Assembly (NCBI GenBank): GCA_021792555.1
Contig: JAJYUL010000013.1
Coordinates: 1-64,000 of the forward strand
From: Pseudomonadota bacterium
GTDB taxonomy: Bacteria > Pseudomonadota > Gammaproteobacteria > Steroidobacterales > Steroidobacteraceae
Length of the DNA: 64,000 nucleotides
Direction of reading: 5' to 3'
The position numbers and the translations under genes are program-made. The notes below the pieces were generated by a model. The model was given only the letters and a program-made list of their open reading frames with translations, ran no database searches and had not been told where the DNA came from. Position 1 is the stretch's first letter. Every line of letters starts with the position of its first letter. This document shows positions 39,848 through 51,406 of this stretch, piece after piece.

Positions 39848-40102
39848 ATGATCCGATCGCTTCTCATCGTCCTCGGCAGCGCGATCGCTCTGGCAGGATG
39901 CTCGAGCCTGCCGGCGCCCAAGGGCCCCGAGACCGCCGCGGCGGCCTCCTGTCCCAAGGACGCCCCGAAGGTCGGACCGCAGGCGTGCCGCCCGTTCTCC
40001 CGCACCTACAGCGGGCGCGAGCTGCGCCAGACCGGCCACACCAATCTGGCCCGGGCCCTGCAGGCGCTCGACCCGAGCGTGACCACCTCGGGTCCGCCGT
40101 AA
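39848..40102 (+). CDS. small lipoprotein with a TonB-plug-like segment
   Basis: This 84-aa product has a clean lipoprotein signal: MIRSLLIVLGSAIALAGC with lipobox LAGC (Cys18). A short region with two more cysteines follows, then YSGRELRQTGHTNLARALQ and ALDPSVTTS. That last stretch resembles the first helix of TonB-receptor plug domains ('LRxTGxTNLAxAL..LxPSVT'), but no barrel follows. Several gammaproteobacteria have small lipoproteins of this kind; no function is known to me. It is the only + strand gene between rpsO and truB and is divergent from rpsO. Confidence 0.7.
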   Translation: MIRSLLIVLGSAIALAGCSSLPAPKGPETAAAASCPKDAPKVGPQACRPFSRTYSGRELRQTGHTNLARALQALDPSVTTSGPP

Positions 40103-40153
40103 AGCGGCGGGCCCGGCGCTGCCTCAGAGCGGGGCCCTGCCCGAGCAGCCCCG

Positions 40154-41044
40154 TCAGGGTTTTTGCGTCGACTGCGCGAGCAGCCGCCGGGGCTGCACCG
40201 TTCCGGCAGCGAGCTCCCCGATGCCCATGAACGCGCCGCGCTCGTCGTACAGACGCGCCTTGCCCGCGGCCGTGCCGTCCCACGGCGCGGCCTGCCCGTG
40301 GCGGATGCGCTCGGCGCGCCCGCCATCCAGATGCACGGCCGGCAGATGGCCGAGCGGGCGGTCGGCGGGCAGCTCGAGCGAGCACGCATCGCCCTGCCCG
40401 CAGCGCTGCTCGAGCGCCTCGAGCGTGTGCATCGGGTCGTGCTCGAACGGCGCCACCCATTCGCGGCGCAGCGCCGCAACGTGCCCGCAGGTGCCGAGCG
40501 CCCGGGCGATGTCCTCGGCGAGCACCCGCACGTAAGTGCCCTTGGAGCACACGGTGGCGAGCTCGAGCCGCCCGTCCTGCTGCGCAAGCAGCGTCAGCTC
40601 GTACAGCTCGATCGGGCGCGCCTCGCGCTCGACCGACACGCCCGCGCGCGCCAGCTCGTACAGCGGCCGCCCGCCGCGCTTCAGCGCCGAGAACATCGGC
40701 GGAATCTGCCGCCCCGGACCGAGAAAGCGTCCGAGCGCCGCCTCGATCGAGGCGCGCGGCAGCTCGGGCACTGCGGCGCGCTCGAGGATCGGCCCCTCGG
40801 CATCCCCGCTTGCGGTGCGCGCCCCGAGGGCGAGGGTGAAGCGGTAGCGCTTGCGGCTCGAGAGGATTTCCCCTGCGATCTTGGTCGCCTCATCGAGACA
40901 GATCGGCAGCATGCCGGTGGCGAGCGGATCGAGGCTGCCGGCGTGGCCGGCCTTGCCCGCCCCGAACAGCCGCCGCACCCGCTGCAGCGCGGCATTCGAG
41001 GACAGCCCGGCGGGCTTGTCGAGCAGCACGATCCCGGTCGGCAT
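40154..41044 (-). CDS. truB: tRNA pseudouridine-55 synthase
   Basis: TruB makes the pseudouridine at position 55 of the tRNA T loop. The 296-aa protein begins MPTGIVLLDKPAGLSSNAAL and has the catalytic Asp39 in HAGSLDPLATGML, then KRYRFTLALGARTASGDAEG and CSKGTYVRVLAEDIARALG. It ends with a PUA-like domain. It follows rbfA by 4 bp in the rimP-nusA-infB-rbfA-truB operon. Confidence 0.97.
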   Translation of the reverse strand: MPTGIVLLDKPAGLSSNAALQRVRRLFGAGKAGHAGSLDPLATGMLPICLDEATKIAGEILSSRKRYRFTLALGARTASGDAEGPILERAAVPELPRASIEAALGRFLGPGRQIPPMFSALKRGGRPLYELARAGVSVEREARPIELYELTLLAQQDGRLELATVCSKGTYVRVLAEDIARALGTCGHVAALRREWVAPFEHDPMHTLEALEQRCGQGDACSLELPADRPLGHLPAVHLDGGRAERIRHGQAAPWDGTAAGKARLYDERGAFMGIGELAAGTVQPRRLLAQSTQKP

Positions 41045-41048
41045 CGGC

Positions 41049-41413
41049 TCAGTGCTTGGCCTGATCCTCGGCCCGGGCCCGGTCGATCAGTCCGCTCAGG
41101 CGGGCGGCCTTCTCGGCCGTGTCATCGAGGGCGAACTCCAGGCGCGGGGCATGCCGCAGGCCGAGCTCGCGGCCGGCCTGGCCGCGCAGAAACCCGCCCG
41201 CGTGCGTCAGTCCGCGCAGCACCTGCGCCGGATCGAGCCGCGAGGCGAACGGCGCGACGTAGACGCGCGCGAGGCCCATGTCGGCCGACAGCCGCACCGC
41301 CGTGATGGTGACGCTGCCCACCCGCGGGTCCTTGACCTCACGGGCGATCAGCTCCGCCAGCACCCGCTGCAGCTGCGACTCGATCTTGCGGACTCTCGCG
41401 CCGGCGGCACTCA

Positions 41414-41414
<1 letters not shown>
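41049..41414 (-). CDS. rbfA: 30S ribosome-binding factor A
   Basis: RbfA is a KH-type factor for late 30S maturation and 16S 5'-end processing. The 121-aa product shows the family sequence: VRKIESQLQRVLAELIAREV, KDPRVGSVTITAVRLSADMG, and LRHAPRLEFALDDTAEKAAR. ATG 41414 overlaps the infB stop by one base (TGATG), which sets the start and implies coupling. Confidence 0.96.
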
Positions 41415-44035
<2,621 letters not shown>

Positions 44036-44052
44036 ACGTCTTGCACCCCCGG

Positions 44053-45549
44053 TCAGTGGCTGGGCGCGAACCAGTGAGCCCGCGCGGTCATGATGAGCTT
44101 GCCCGCCTCTTCCGGCGCCAATCCCTCGATATCGTTCAGGTCGTCGATCGACTGTTCGGCCAGGTCCTCGCGCGTGCGCACACCGCGGCGGGCGAGCGCG
44201 AGCGCCAGATCCGGACTCATGCCCTCGAGCAGCAGCAGATCCTCGGCCGGCATCGCCTGATCGAGCGTCTCCTCGCTGGCGATCGCTTGCGTCAGCAGCA
44301 CGTCGCGCGCGCGATTGCGCAGCTCCTTGACGATCTCCTCGTCGAATTCCGCGATCGAGGCCAGCTCGCCCTGCGGCACGTAGGCGATCTCCTCGATGGT
44401 CGAGAAGCCCTCCTGCGCCAGGATGGTGGCCACGTCCTCATCGACGTCGAGCTGCTTCATGAACAGCTGCACCAGCGCCTTCGCCTCCGAGTCGCTCTTG
44501 GCCTCGGCGTCCGATTCGGTCATGACGTTCAGCTCCCAGCCGGTGAGCTGGCTGGCGAGGCGGATGTTCTGTCCGCCGCGGCCGATCGCCTGGGACAGTT
44601 TGTCCTCGGCCACCGCGATGTCCATGCTGTGGGAGTCCTCGTCGACGACGATCGAGAGCACCTCCGCGGGCGACATGGCGTTGATGACGAACTGCGCCGG
44701 GTTCTCGTCGAAGGGAATGATGTCCACGCGCTCCCCGGCGATCTCGTTCGAGACCGCCTGCACGCGCGAGCCGCGCATGCCGACGCAGGCGCCGACCGGA
44801 TCGATGCGCGGGTCGCTCGAGCGCACGGCGATCTTGGCGCGCACGCCCGGATCGCGCGCCGCGCCGAGGATCTGGATCAGCCCCTGGCCGACCTCGGGCA
44901 CCTCGAGCTTGAACAGCTCGATCAGGAATTCCGGAGCGGTGCGCGTGAGGAACAGCTGCGGCCCGCGCAGCTCCGAGCGCACCTCGCGCAGGTACGCCTT
45001 GATGCGGTCCTGCGCCTTGACCTGCTCGCGGGGGATCATGTCGCTGCGCGGCACGAAGCCCTCGGCGTTCGAGCCGAGATCGATGTAGATTCCGTTGCGG
45101 TCGACGCGCTTGACGACGCCGCTCACGAGCGTGCCGACGCGGTCCTGGTAGGCATCGACCACCTGCTGGCGCTCGGCCTCGCGCACCTTCTGCACGATGA
45201 CCTGCTTGGCCTGCTGCGCGGCGATGCGCCCGAAGGTGACCGACTCCATCGGCTGCTCGACGAACCCCTCGACCTGGGCATTCGGGTCGATGTCGAGCGC
45301 ATCCTCCAGGCGCAGCTCCCGGTCGGGGGCCTGCAGCTCCGTGGAATCATCGGCGAACACCTTCCAGCGCCGGAACGTCTCGTAATCGCCGCTGCGCCGG
45401 TCGATCGCCACGCGCACGTCCCACTCCTCGCCATGCTTGCGGCGCGTGGCGGCGGCGAGCGCGGCCTCGAGCGCCTCGAAAATCACTTCTTTGTCGACGC
45501 CCTTCTCGTTCGAGACGGCATCGACAACCATCAGGATTTCCTTGTTCAC
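44053..45549 (-). CDS. nusA: transcription termination/antitermination factor NusA
   Basis: NusA binds RNA polymerase and modulates pausing, termination and antitermination. From the GTG at 45549 the 498-aa product begins (M)[18 protein letters not shown], as other NusAs do; an upstream ATG would add 13 residues absent from the family. An S1 domain, two KH domains ([20 protein letters not shown] and [17 protein letters not shown]) and two acidic C-terminal repeats are present. It is 42 bp after rimP. Confidence 0.97.
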   Translation of the reverse strand: MNKEILMVVDAVSNEKGVDKEVIFEALEAALAAATRRKHGEEWDVRVAIDRRSGDYETFRRWKVFADDSTELQAPDRELRLEDALDIDPNAQVEGFVEQPMESVTFGRIAAQQAKQVIVQKVREAERQQVVDAYQDRVGTLVSGVVKRVDRNGIYIDLGSNAEGFVPRSDMIPREQVKAQDRIKAYLREVRSELRGPQLFLTRTAPEFLIELFKLEVPEVGQGLIQILGAARDPGVRAKIAVRSSDPRIDPVGACVGMRGSRVQAVSNEIAGERVDIIPFDENPAQFVINAMSPAEVLSIVVDEDSHSMDIAVAEDKLSQAIGRGGQNIRLASQLTGWELNVMTESDAEAKSDSEAKALVQLFMKQLDVDEDVATILAQEGFSTIEEIAYVPQGELASIAEFDEEIVKELRNRARDVLLTQAIASEETLDQAMPAEDLLLLEGMSPDLALALARRGVRTREDLAEQSIDDLNDIEGLAPEEAGKLIMTARAHWFAPSH

Positions 45550-45591
45550 TACTGTCACCTCTGCAACTGTCGCCTTCAGCGCCCGCACTCA

Positions 45592-46044
45592 TCAACCGGC
45601 CAGTCTCGCCTTGGCCATCTCGGTAAATCCCACCGCCACACGCCCGCCGTCGACCTCGAGCTCGATGCCCGAGTCATGCACCGCAAGGAGCGTGCCCGTA
45701 TAGCGCCGCCGCCCCTCTCGCGGGGCGGAGAGCTCGACAAACACCCGCGCGCCCACGAAGCGCTCGAAATGCGCCCGTGTGCGCAGCACCCGGTCGAATC
45801 CCGGCGAGGACACCTCCAGCGTGTACGCCGTCGCAATCGGATCCTCGACATCGAGCAGCGCCGAGACCTCGCGGCTGACGCGCTCGCAGTCCTCGATCCC
45901 GACGCCCTCGGGCCGGTCGATGTACAGCCGCACCGTCGCGCTGCCGCGCCCGGCGCTGTACTCGAGGTCGACCAGCTCGTAGCCGAGCCGCCCGGCCAGG
46001 GGCTCAATGAGGGCGATCAGCCGCTCTCGCAATGTCCCCGCCAT
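45592..46044 (-). CDS. rimP: ribosome maturation factor RimP
   Basis: RimP assists 30S assembly. The 150-aa product has the family motifs LAGRLGYELVDLEYSAGRGS, LYIDRPEGVGIEDCERVSRE and YTLEVSSPGFDRVLRTRAHF. The frame is open far upstream, but ATG 46044 is preceded by GGGAGG with 5-nt spacing and gives the family N-terminus. It is the first gene of the nusA-infB operon and lies downstream of a leader that holds an intrinsic terminator. Confidence 0.95.
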   Translation of the reverse strand: MAGTLRERLIALIEPLAGRLGYELVDLEYSAGRGSATVRLYIDRPEGVGIEDCERVSREVSALLDVEDPIATAYTLEVSSPGFDRVLRTRAHFERFVGARVFVELSAPREGRRRYTGTLLAVHDSGIELEVDGGRVAVGFTEMAKARLAG

Positions 46045-46198
46045 CGATCCTCCCCGCCTGCCGAGCCCGAAAAAGGTCACGGGCCGTCCGGCCCGCCCGG
46101 CCGCCGCGCGCCGGCCGCCGCACTCCCCCGGTGCCGGCACCCGCCCCGGGCGCGCCTGCATCGAGACCGCCCGGCCGTGCCGGTCACCCAAAAAACAA

Positions 46199-46218
46199 AA
46201 AGCCCCTCGGGGGGCTTT
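46199..46218 (-). terminator. leader terminator/attenuator upstream of rimP
   Basis: On the minus strand an 8-bp stem AAAGCCCC/GGGGCTTT with a CCGA loop is followed by TTTTTGTTTTTT, a strong intrinsic terminator. It sits about 155 bp before the rimP start and downstream of the best promoter candidate. It would therefore attenuate the rimP-nusA-infB operon or end a short leader RNA. No tRNA gene is visible between promoter and terminator. Confidence 0.85.
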
Positions 46219-46297
46219 CGGTCTGTCACGCTGTCGGAGCCTCGCCCCGAGGGCGCAGCCACTCCGCTCCCCGCGGCCGAGGCCCGCGGAGACGCGC

Positions 46298-46326
46298 ATT
46301 GTACGCTGAAGCATACCCGCCGTGAA
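46298..46326 (-). promoter_or_regulatory. candidate sigma70 promoter of the rimP operon
   Basis: On the minus strand, TTCACG (46326-46321), a 17-bp spacer and TACAAT (46303-46298) form a good sigma70-type promoter pointing toward rimP. Together with the terminator at 46199-46218 this predicts a leader of about 245 nt. The 343-bp interval 46045-46387 otherwise shows only GC-rich potential stems and the short divergent region of hslR. Confidence 0.6.
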
Positions 46327-46387
46327 GGTCTTTATCGTCAATAGGTTCGGATGCCGGGGCCGGCGCCGGCCGCTACCATAGCCGCCC

Positions 46388-46795
46388 ATGAATGATCCGG
46401 GAAACCCCTCCGGCGGAGGGGCGGCGCGCATCGACCGCTGGCTCTTCGGGGTACGCCTGTTCAAGTCGCGCTCGCTCGCCACCGAGGCGGTCAACGGCGG
46501 GCGGGTGCACGTCAACGGCGCGCGCGTCAAGCCGGCCCACAGCGTCCGTCCGGGCGATCTCGTGCGCTTCGTGCGCGGCGCGGTGGAGTTCGAGTGCACG
46601 GTGCAGGAGATCCCCGCGCGGCGCGGCCCGGCCGCCCAGGCGGCCCGCTGTTACCTCGAGACCGAGGCCAGCCAGGCCCGGCGCACTGCCTTCGCCGAGC
46701 GCATGCGGCTCGCCGCCGCGTTCGCGCCCCGGCCCGAGGAGCGCCCCGACAAGCATGAGCGGCGCGCGCTGCGCCGCCTGCGCGGGCGCGACTGA
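46388..46795 (+). CDS. hslR: S4-domain ribosome-associated heat shock protein (Hsp15-like)
   Basis: This 135-aa protein has an S4 RNA-binding domain ([20 protein letters not shown] then [30 protein letters not shown]) and a basic C-terminal helix, as in Hsp15, which rescues 50S subunits that carry a nascent chain. Length matches. It is divergent from the rimP operon and 82 bp upstream of sdaA. Confidence 0.9.
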   Translation: MNDPGNPSGGGAARIDRWLFGVRLFKSRSLATEAVNGGRVHVNGARVKPAHSVRPGDLVRFVRGAVEFECTVQEIPARRGPAAQAARCYLETEASQARRTAFAERMRLAAAFAPRPEERPDKHERRALRRLRGRD

Positions 46796-46877
46796 CTGCC
46801 AAGACGCGCGCGCTGCGCCCGTTGATAATACCGGCATTGGCGCCCGGCCCGCCCCGGCGCTTCACGAGGTTCAGTGC

Positions 46878-48242
46878 ATGTCGCTCAGTGTGTTTGACGT
46901 TTTCAAGATCGGCATCGGACCGTCGAGCTCGCACACGATGGGCCCGATGCGCGCGGCGCGCGAGTTCCTGCTGGAACTCGACCGCGAGGGGCTGCTCGAG
47001 CGGATCGAGTCGGTCACGGTGCGCCTGTACGGCTCGCTCGCGCTCACCGGCCTCGGGCACGGCACGGACCGGGCCGTGCTCATGGGTCTTATGGGCGCGG
47101 AGCCCGAAACGGTCGATCCGGACTCGATCACCCCCGCCCTCGAGCGCATCCGCGCAAGCGGCCGGCTCGCGCTGCTCGAGCGGCACGAGATCCCCTTCGA
47201 GCAGAAGAGCCACCTGCTGCTGCTGCGCAGCGAGCGGCTCCCCCAACACGCCAACGGCATGCGCTTTACCGCCGCCGCCGCGGGCGCCACGCTGCGCGAG
47301 CACGAGTACTACTCGATCGGCGGGGGGTTCATCGTGCGCGCCGGGGAGGACCGTGCGCGCGATGCGCACGCCCGCGCGCCGGCGCCGTATCCGTTCACGA
47401 GCGCCCGCGAGCTGCTCGCGCTGTGCCGGGAGAACGGCCTGGAGATCTTCGAGCTTGTGCTCGCCAACGAGCGCGCCTGGGCGAGCGAAGCGAGCGTGCG
47501 CGCCGGGGTGATGCGGATCTGGGAAGTCATGCAGGCGTGCGTCGAGCGCGGCTTTCGCCAGAACGGCGTGCTGCCCGGGCCCCTGAAGGTGCGCCGGCGC
47601 GCCCCGAAACTCTACCGCCAGCTCACCGAGAGCGGCGCGGCCCGCCCGCTCGAGGCGCTCGACTGGGTGGATGCCTTCGCGCTCGCGGTGAACGAGGAGA
47701 ACGCCGCCGGCGGCCGCGTGGTCACCGCCCCGACCAACGGCGCGGCGGGTATCGTGCCGGCGGTGCTGCATTACTACCGGCGCTTCGAGCCCGGCGCGTG
47801 CGACGACGGGGTGATCCGCTTTTTGCTCACCGCCGCAGCCATCGGCATGCTCTACAAGCAAAACGCCTCGATCTCCGGCGCCGAGATGGGCTGCCAGGGC
47901 GAGGTGGGCGTCGCCTGCTCCATGGCCGCCGGCGGGCTGGTGGCGGCGCTGCAGGGCAGCAACGAGCAGATCGAGAACGCCGCCGAGATCGGCATGGAGC
48001 ACAACCTCGGACTCACCTGCGATCCGGTCGGGGGGCTGGTGCAGATCCCGTGCATCGAACGCAACGCCATGGGCGCGGTGAAGGCGATCAACGCGGCGCG
48101 CCTGGCCATGCGCGGGGACGGCAGCCACAAAGTCTCCCTCGATCACGTGATCGTCACCATGCGCCAGACCGGCGAGGACATGTCGACGATCTACAAGGAG
48201 ACCTCCCAGGGCGGGCTTGCGGTCAACGTGACGGAGTGCTGA
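46878..48242 (+). CDS. sdaA: L-serine ammonia-lyase, iron-sulfur type
   Basis: SdaA converts serine to pyruvate and ammonia with an oxygen-labile [4Fe-4S] cluster. The 454-aa single-chain enzyme begins [20 protein letters not shown] (followed by MGPM) and contains [19 protein letters not shown]. The cluster cysteines lie in [19 protein letters not shown] and PCIERN. It is normal in length. It is the catabolic counterpart of serA-serC in this window. The upstream ORF frame is longer, but the family start is ATG 46878. Confidence 0.97.
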   Translation: MSLSVFDVFKIGIGPSSSHTMGPMRAAREFLLELDREGLLERIESVTVRLYGSLALTGLGHGTDRAVLMGLMGAEPETVDPDSITPALERIRASGRLALLERHEIPFEQKSHLLLLRSERLPQHANGMRFTAAAAGATLREHEYYSIGGGFIVRAGEDRARDAHARAPAPYPFTSARELLALCRENGLEIFELVLANERAWASEASVRAGVMRIWEVMQACVERGFRQNGVLPGPLKVRRRAPKLYRQLTESGAARPLEALDWVDAFALAVNEENAAGGRVVTAPTNGAAGIVPAVLHYYRRFEPGACDDGVIRFLLTAAAIGMLYKQNASISGAEMGCQGEVGVACSMAAGGLVAALQGSNEQIENAAEIGMEHNLGLTCDPVGGLVQIPCIERNAMGAVKAINAARLAMRGDGSHKVSLDHVIVTMRQTGEDMSTIYKETSQGGLAVNVTEC

Positions 48243-48248
48243 GTCCGC

Positions 48249-49277
48249 TCAGCGCTGCCTGAGCTCGGCGGCCAGCGCGACACGGTTGCGTCCGGCCGCC
48301 TTGGCATCGTAGAGCGCCGCATCGGCGCGGTGACGCAGAGTCTCGAGCGTATCGCCGGTGCGGCCGCAAGCCGCCCCGATCGACAGCGTCACCTCGCCGG
48401 CGAACTGCGCCCCGTCGGGATGCACGATGAGACTGCGCTGCGCCGAGGAGCGGATGCGCTCGCCGAGGGCCGCCGCCTGGCTGAGGGTCTTGCCGCGCAG
48501 CAGCACCACGAACTCATCCCCGCCGATGCGCGCGGCGACATCCTCCGGGGCGAGATGCTCGCCCAGGATCTTGGCGACCTTCATCAGTACCTTGTCGCCG
48601 ATCACGTGGCCGTGGGTGTCGTTGATGCGCTTGAAGTAATCGACGTCGACGGCGAGCAGCACCACCCGGGTGAGGTCGGCCGGATCATCCTGGCCATCAA
48701 GCGCGCGGCGAAAGCCGCCGAGATTAACGAGCCCGGTGAGCGGGTCGCGCAGCGGCTCGGTCTGCGCCCGCTCCAGGCGCTCGATGACCCCGGCCACCTC
48801 CTCGCGCTGCTTGGCGAGCTGTGCGTGCAGGGTGCGCAGGGTCGACTGCACCTGCGCGGCCTGCGAGAGCAGATTCCCGAGCAGCGCGCGCACCGAGTCG
48901 GTCGGCTCGCTCCTGAGCCGCTCGGTGGCGCCCTGCAGCGCATCGGTGAAGCGCTGCAGGGTCGTTTCGGCCTCGGCCGTATCCTGCTCGGTGCGGCCGA
49001 TCAGCTCGCGCAGCTCGCGCTGGGCAAGCTCGAACATCTCCACGTCGCGCGCCGCGATGTGCAGCGCATGCAGGCGGCAGATCTCCGCATCGGTGAGGGA
49101 ATTGGCGGCCGCGATGAGCTTCTCGAGGTCCTGACTGAGCGGCGGATTGAGCTGCCCGGCGTGCTCATACCAGACCGCATAGCTCAGCGGGTGGTACCCG
49201 GCCTCGTGCGGTGACATCAACTGCAACGCCCGCCGCAGGATCTCGGCGCTCTCTTCCCTCGACTGCTGGTAGCGCAT
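48249..49277 (-). CDS. diguanylate cyclase (GGDEF)
   Basis: The 342-aa cytoplasmic protein has an N-terminal helical region (about residues 1-165, with YAVWYEHAGQLNPPLSQDLE, a family-specific N-domain, and a coiled coil) and a C-terminal GGDEF domain with DPLTGLVNLGGFRRAL and the intact active site ARIGGDEFVVLL. An active cyclase making c-di-GMP is predicted. The RxxD inhibitory site five residues before GGDEF reads APED, so product inhibition through the I-site should be absent. It lies downstream of csrA on the same strand, after a palindrome. Confidence 0.93.
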   Translation of the reverse strand: MRYQQSREESAEILRRALQLMSPHEAGYHPLSYAVWYEHAGQLNPPLSQDLEKLIAAANSLTDAEICRLHALHIAARDVEMFELAQRELRELIGRTEQDTAEAETTLQRFTDALQGATERLRSEPTDSVRALLGNLLSQAAQVQSTLRTLHAQLAKQREEVAGVIERLERAQTEPLRDPLTGLVNLGGFRRALDGQDDPADLTRVVLLAVDVDYFKRINDTHGHVIGDKVLMKVAKILGEHLAPEDVAARIGGDEFVVLLRGKTLSQAAALGERIRSSAQRSLIVHPDGAQFAGEVTLSIGAACGRTGDTLETLRHRADAALYDAKAAGRNRVALAAELRQR

Positions 49278-49366
49278 GCGGCTCGACGGGACGACCCTTG
49301 TTTTTACTTATTGTTACAAATTGTAGCACTGCCGCCGCTGCCCTGCACCTGCGGTAACAGGACATC

Positions 49367-49397
49367 CGTCATCGCGGCCCAATGGGCCGCGATGACG
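49367..49397. repeat. perfect 14-bp inverted repeat between csrA and the GGDEF gene
   Basis: CGTCATCGCGGCCC (49367-49380) and its exact complement (49384-49397) are separated by the loop AAT. No T-tract follows on either strand, so it is not a standard intrinsic terminator. The 179-bp gap 49278-49456 otherwise holds no gene. It may be a csrA transcript-end hairpin, a REP-like element or an operator. Confidence 0.7.
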
Positions 49398-49456
49398 TTG
49401 CTCAGTAAACAGCTGACTCGCCGGCGGACCTGCCAGAGCGCTCGGCCCGCGCCGGC

Positions 49457-49687
49457 TCAGGCGCTCGGCGGTGCGAAGCTCGGCACCGACTTCGGCGCCT
49501 CGCCGTTGCCCGCTGCCGCGCGCTGCTCGCGCTTGATCCGCTCGTAGATCTCCTCGCGATGCACCGCGATGTGCTTCGGCGCATTGATGCCGATGCGTAC
49601 CTGATTGCCCTTGACGCCGAGCACCGTAATGGTCACCTCGTCCCCGATCATCACGGTCTCGCCGACTCGCCTTGTAAGAATGAGCAT
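49457..49687 (-). CDS. csrA: carbon storage regulator CsrA
   Basis: CsrA is a dimeric RNA-binding post-transcriptional regulator. The 76-aa product begins [20 protein letters not shown], followed by [20 protein letters not shown] and [14 protein letters not shown]; Arg44-type RNA-contact residues of VHREEIY are present. It is longer than the 61-residue E. coli form by a Pro/Ala-rich tail. It lies 54 bp downstream of fecR on the same strand, so the lasso-associated sigma/anti-sigma operon could read into csrA. Confidence 0.97.
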   Translation of the reverse strand: MLILTRRVGETVMIGDEVTITVLGVKGNQVRIGINAPKHIAVHREEIYERIKREQRAAAGNGEAPKSVPSFAPPSA

Positions 49688-49741
49688 CTGCTGGTCCTCT
49701 CTAGATATTAATGGTCCAAATCACGATCCGATCCGCACGCT

Positions 49742-50779
49742 TCAACGGGGAACGCCCCTCCCCCCCGTGCCTGCGGATCGGTAGCCCAGAACGAGCTCCC
49801 CGTCCTCATGGGTGACGGTGATGGGCTCTATCCGGGCAATGCGGTCGAGCGTGGCGGTCACGTTCCGGGTGCTGAAGGCCCCGCCGACCTGCATGTGGGC
49901 CGCGCGCGGATCGGCAATGACGATGCGCTGCGGCGTGTAACGGCTCAGATTGCGCACGAACTGCGCCAGAGGCTCCCCCCGCGTCTCGATGATGCCCTGA
50001 CGCCAGCGGATCACGTTCGCCGCCAGAACCGGGTGCACGTCGCTGATCAGGCCGACCGGGGAGTATTCGATCTGCTCGTTGGCCGTCAGGCGGCGCATCC
50101 ACGACGGTTTCGCGCGCGCGCCCTCGCCGAGCCCCTCCACCGAGACCGTGCCGCTCACGACTGTCACGAGCACATCGCCGCCGCGCTTGCGGTACACGTC
50201 GAAGCGCGTGCCGAGCACCCGCACCTCGCTGTGCGCCAGCAGAATGCGGAACGGGCGCGTCGGCTCGTGCACCACCTCGAAGAAAGCCTCCCCGCGCAGC
50301 AGCCGCACGCGCCGGTTGCCGGGACTGCCCACCCAGCGCAGCCGGGTATCGGTGTTGAGGTAGGCCATGCTCCCGTCGGGCAGCACGACGCTCGCAGTCT
50401 GACCGACACCGGTCTGATACGTCCTCGGCAGGTACCCCTGGCCCCACAGCCACAATCCGCCCGCGCTCGCCGCCACCACCACCGCCGTTGCCGCCACGGC
50501 GGCCAGCCACAGCGTGCCGAGACTCGGCCGTTGCCGACTCGCTGCGGCCGCTACGCTTGCGGCGAGCATGGCGCGCGAGCCCCCTCTCAGCTCCGCAGCG
50601 ACATCGAGTATCGCGCGCAACTCGCTGAATTCTTTTGAATTAACGGGATCGTCCAGCCAATGCTCGAGCGCCCGCTGCCGCCCGGGCGTCAGCCCCTGAC
50701 CCATTCGCGTGAGCCACACGGCCGCCTGCGCGCGCGCGCGCCGCTCCCGCCGTCGTTCAAGGAATGCGCCGAGACTCAC
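49742..50779 (-). CDS. FecR-type anti-sigma factor/sensor
   Basis: This 345-aa inner-membrane protein has a cytoplasmic N-domain (DUF4880-like, VWLTRMGQGLTPGRQRALEH), one membrane helix near residues 88-112 (TLWLAAVAATAVVVAASAGG), and a periplasmic FecR domain (QTGVGQTASVVLPDGSMAYL, then RLLRGEAFFEVVHEPTRPFR). The C-terminus resembles the STN-like fold that contacts the receptor's signalling domain. FecR proteins relay occupancy of a TonB receptor to an ECF sigma factor. It overlaps the sigma gene by 4 bp; the receptor with an STN domain is 1 kb away. Confidence 0.93.
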   Translation of the reverse strand: MSLGAFLERRRERRARAQAAVWLTRMGQGLTPGRQRALEHWLDDPVNSKEFSELRAILDVAAELRGGSRAMLAASVAAAASRQRPSLGTLWLAAVAATAVVVAASAGGLWLWGQGYLPRTYQTGVGQTASVVLPDGSMAYLNTDTRLRWVGSPGNRRVRLLRGEAFFEVVHEPTRPFRILLAHSEVRVLGTRFDVYRKRGGDVLVTVVSGTVSVEGLGEGARAKPSWMRRLTANEQIEYSPVGLISDVHPVLAANVIRWRQGIIETRGEPLAQFVRNLSRYTPQRIVIADPRAAHMQVGGAFSTRNVTATLDRIARIEPITVTHEDGELVLGYRSAGTGGRGVPR

Positions 50780-51345
50780 TCGACCTCCGCCAAATCAATA
50801 CCTTGCGATGACAATTGCATCCGGCACTGCTTCAACGCGCGCGTCATGCGCTTATCGACCCGCCGCTCGGAAATCCCCAGACGGGCGGCGATTTCCTTGC
50901 GCGGCCTGCCCTGCACGTGCGCCATGACGAACACTGCGCGCAGCGGCGGACTCAAATCCTGGATGACCTGCGCCAGGCGCTGCGCGATCTGATCGGCCAT
51001 CACCTGCCGGTCAGGCCCGCCGCTGCGATCGGGCACCTCCTCCATGCCCGCAGGACCGCTGATCACCGCGCTCTCCACTCGGCGCCGGCGCAGCTGCATC
51101 AGCGCGTTGTTGGTGGCGACCTTGAAGAGCATCGCGCGCGGGAACAGCAGCTCCTCCGGCCGGTACGTACGGTGCAGCTGCTCGTAGGTGTCCTGGGCGA
51201 CCTCGCGCGCCAGGTCCACGCGGCCGAGCATTTGGGTGAGATAGGCGAGCAGCTGCGCCTCGTGTGCCCGGCACAGTTGCTCGAAGAAGGCGTCCGTCCC
51301 CCCCAGCCGGAGAAAGCGCCTGATCTCGCCCGAACGTTTGTCCAT
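50776..51345 (-). CDS. FecI-type ECF sigma factor
   Basis: The 189-aa product has sigma region 2 (LLAYLTQMLGRVDLAREVAQ, DTYEQLHRTY) and region 4 (LSPPLRAVFVMAHVQGRPRK, EIAARLGISERRVDKRMTRA) and nothing else, as ECF sigma factors do. Paired with FecR by a 4-bp overlap, it should direct transcription in response to the receptor at 51.7-54.7 kb. It is transcribed divergently from the lasso precursor gene across 175 bp. That intergenic region is the natural place for its target promoter, but no ECF consensus was identified. Confidence 0.93.
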   Translation of the reverse strand: MDKRSGEIRRFLRLGGTDAFFEQLCRAHEAQLLAYLTQMLGRVDLAREVAQDTYEQLHRTYRPEELLFPRAMLFKVATNNALMQLRRRRVESAVISGPAGMEEVPDRSGGPDRQVMADQIAQRLAQVIQDLSPPLRAVFVMAHVQGRPRKEIAARLGISERRVDKRMTRALKQCRMQLSSQGIDLAEVE

Positions 51346-51406
51346 TCCCTATTCCTTAACTCCTAGATGCGGCGGGGGCCGGTCCCCCCCCTGCCGATAC
51401 GAAAAA

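Noticed and set aside
46219-46297. A tRNA gene upstream of rimP, as in E. coli (metY position)
   Set aside because: The interval between the promoter and the terminator has no T-loop GTTCRA motif, no CCA end and no cloverleaf pairing that I could build.
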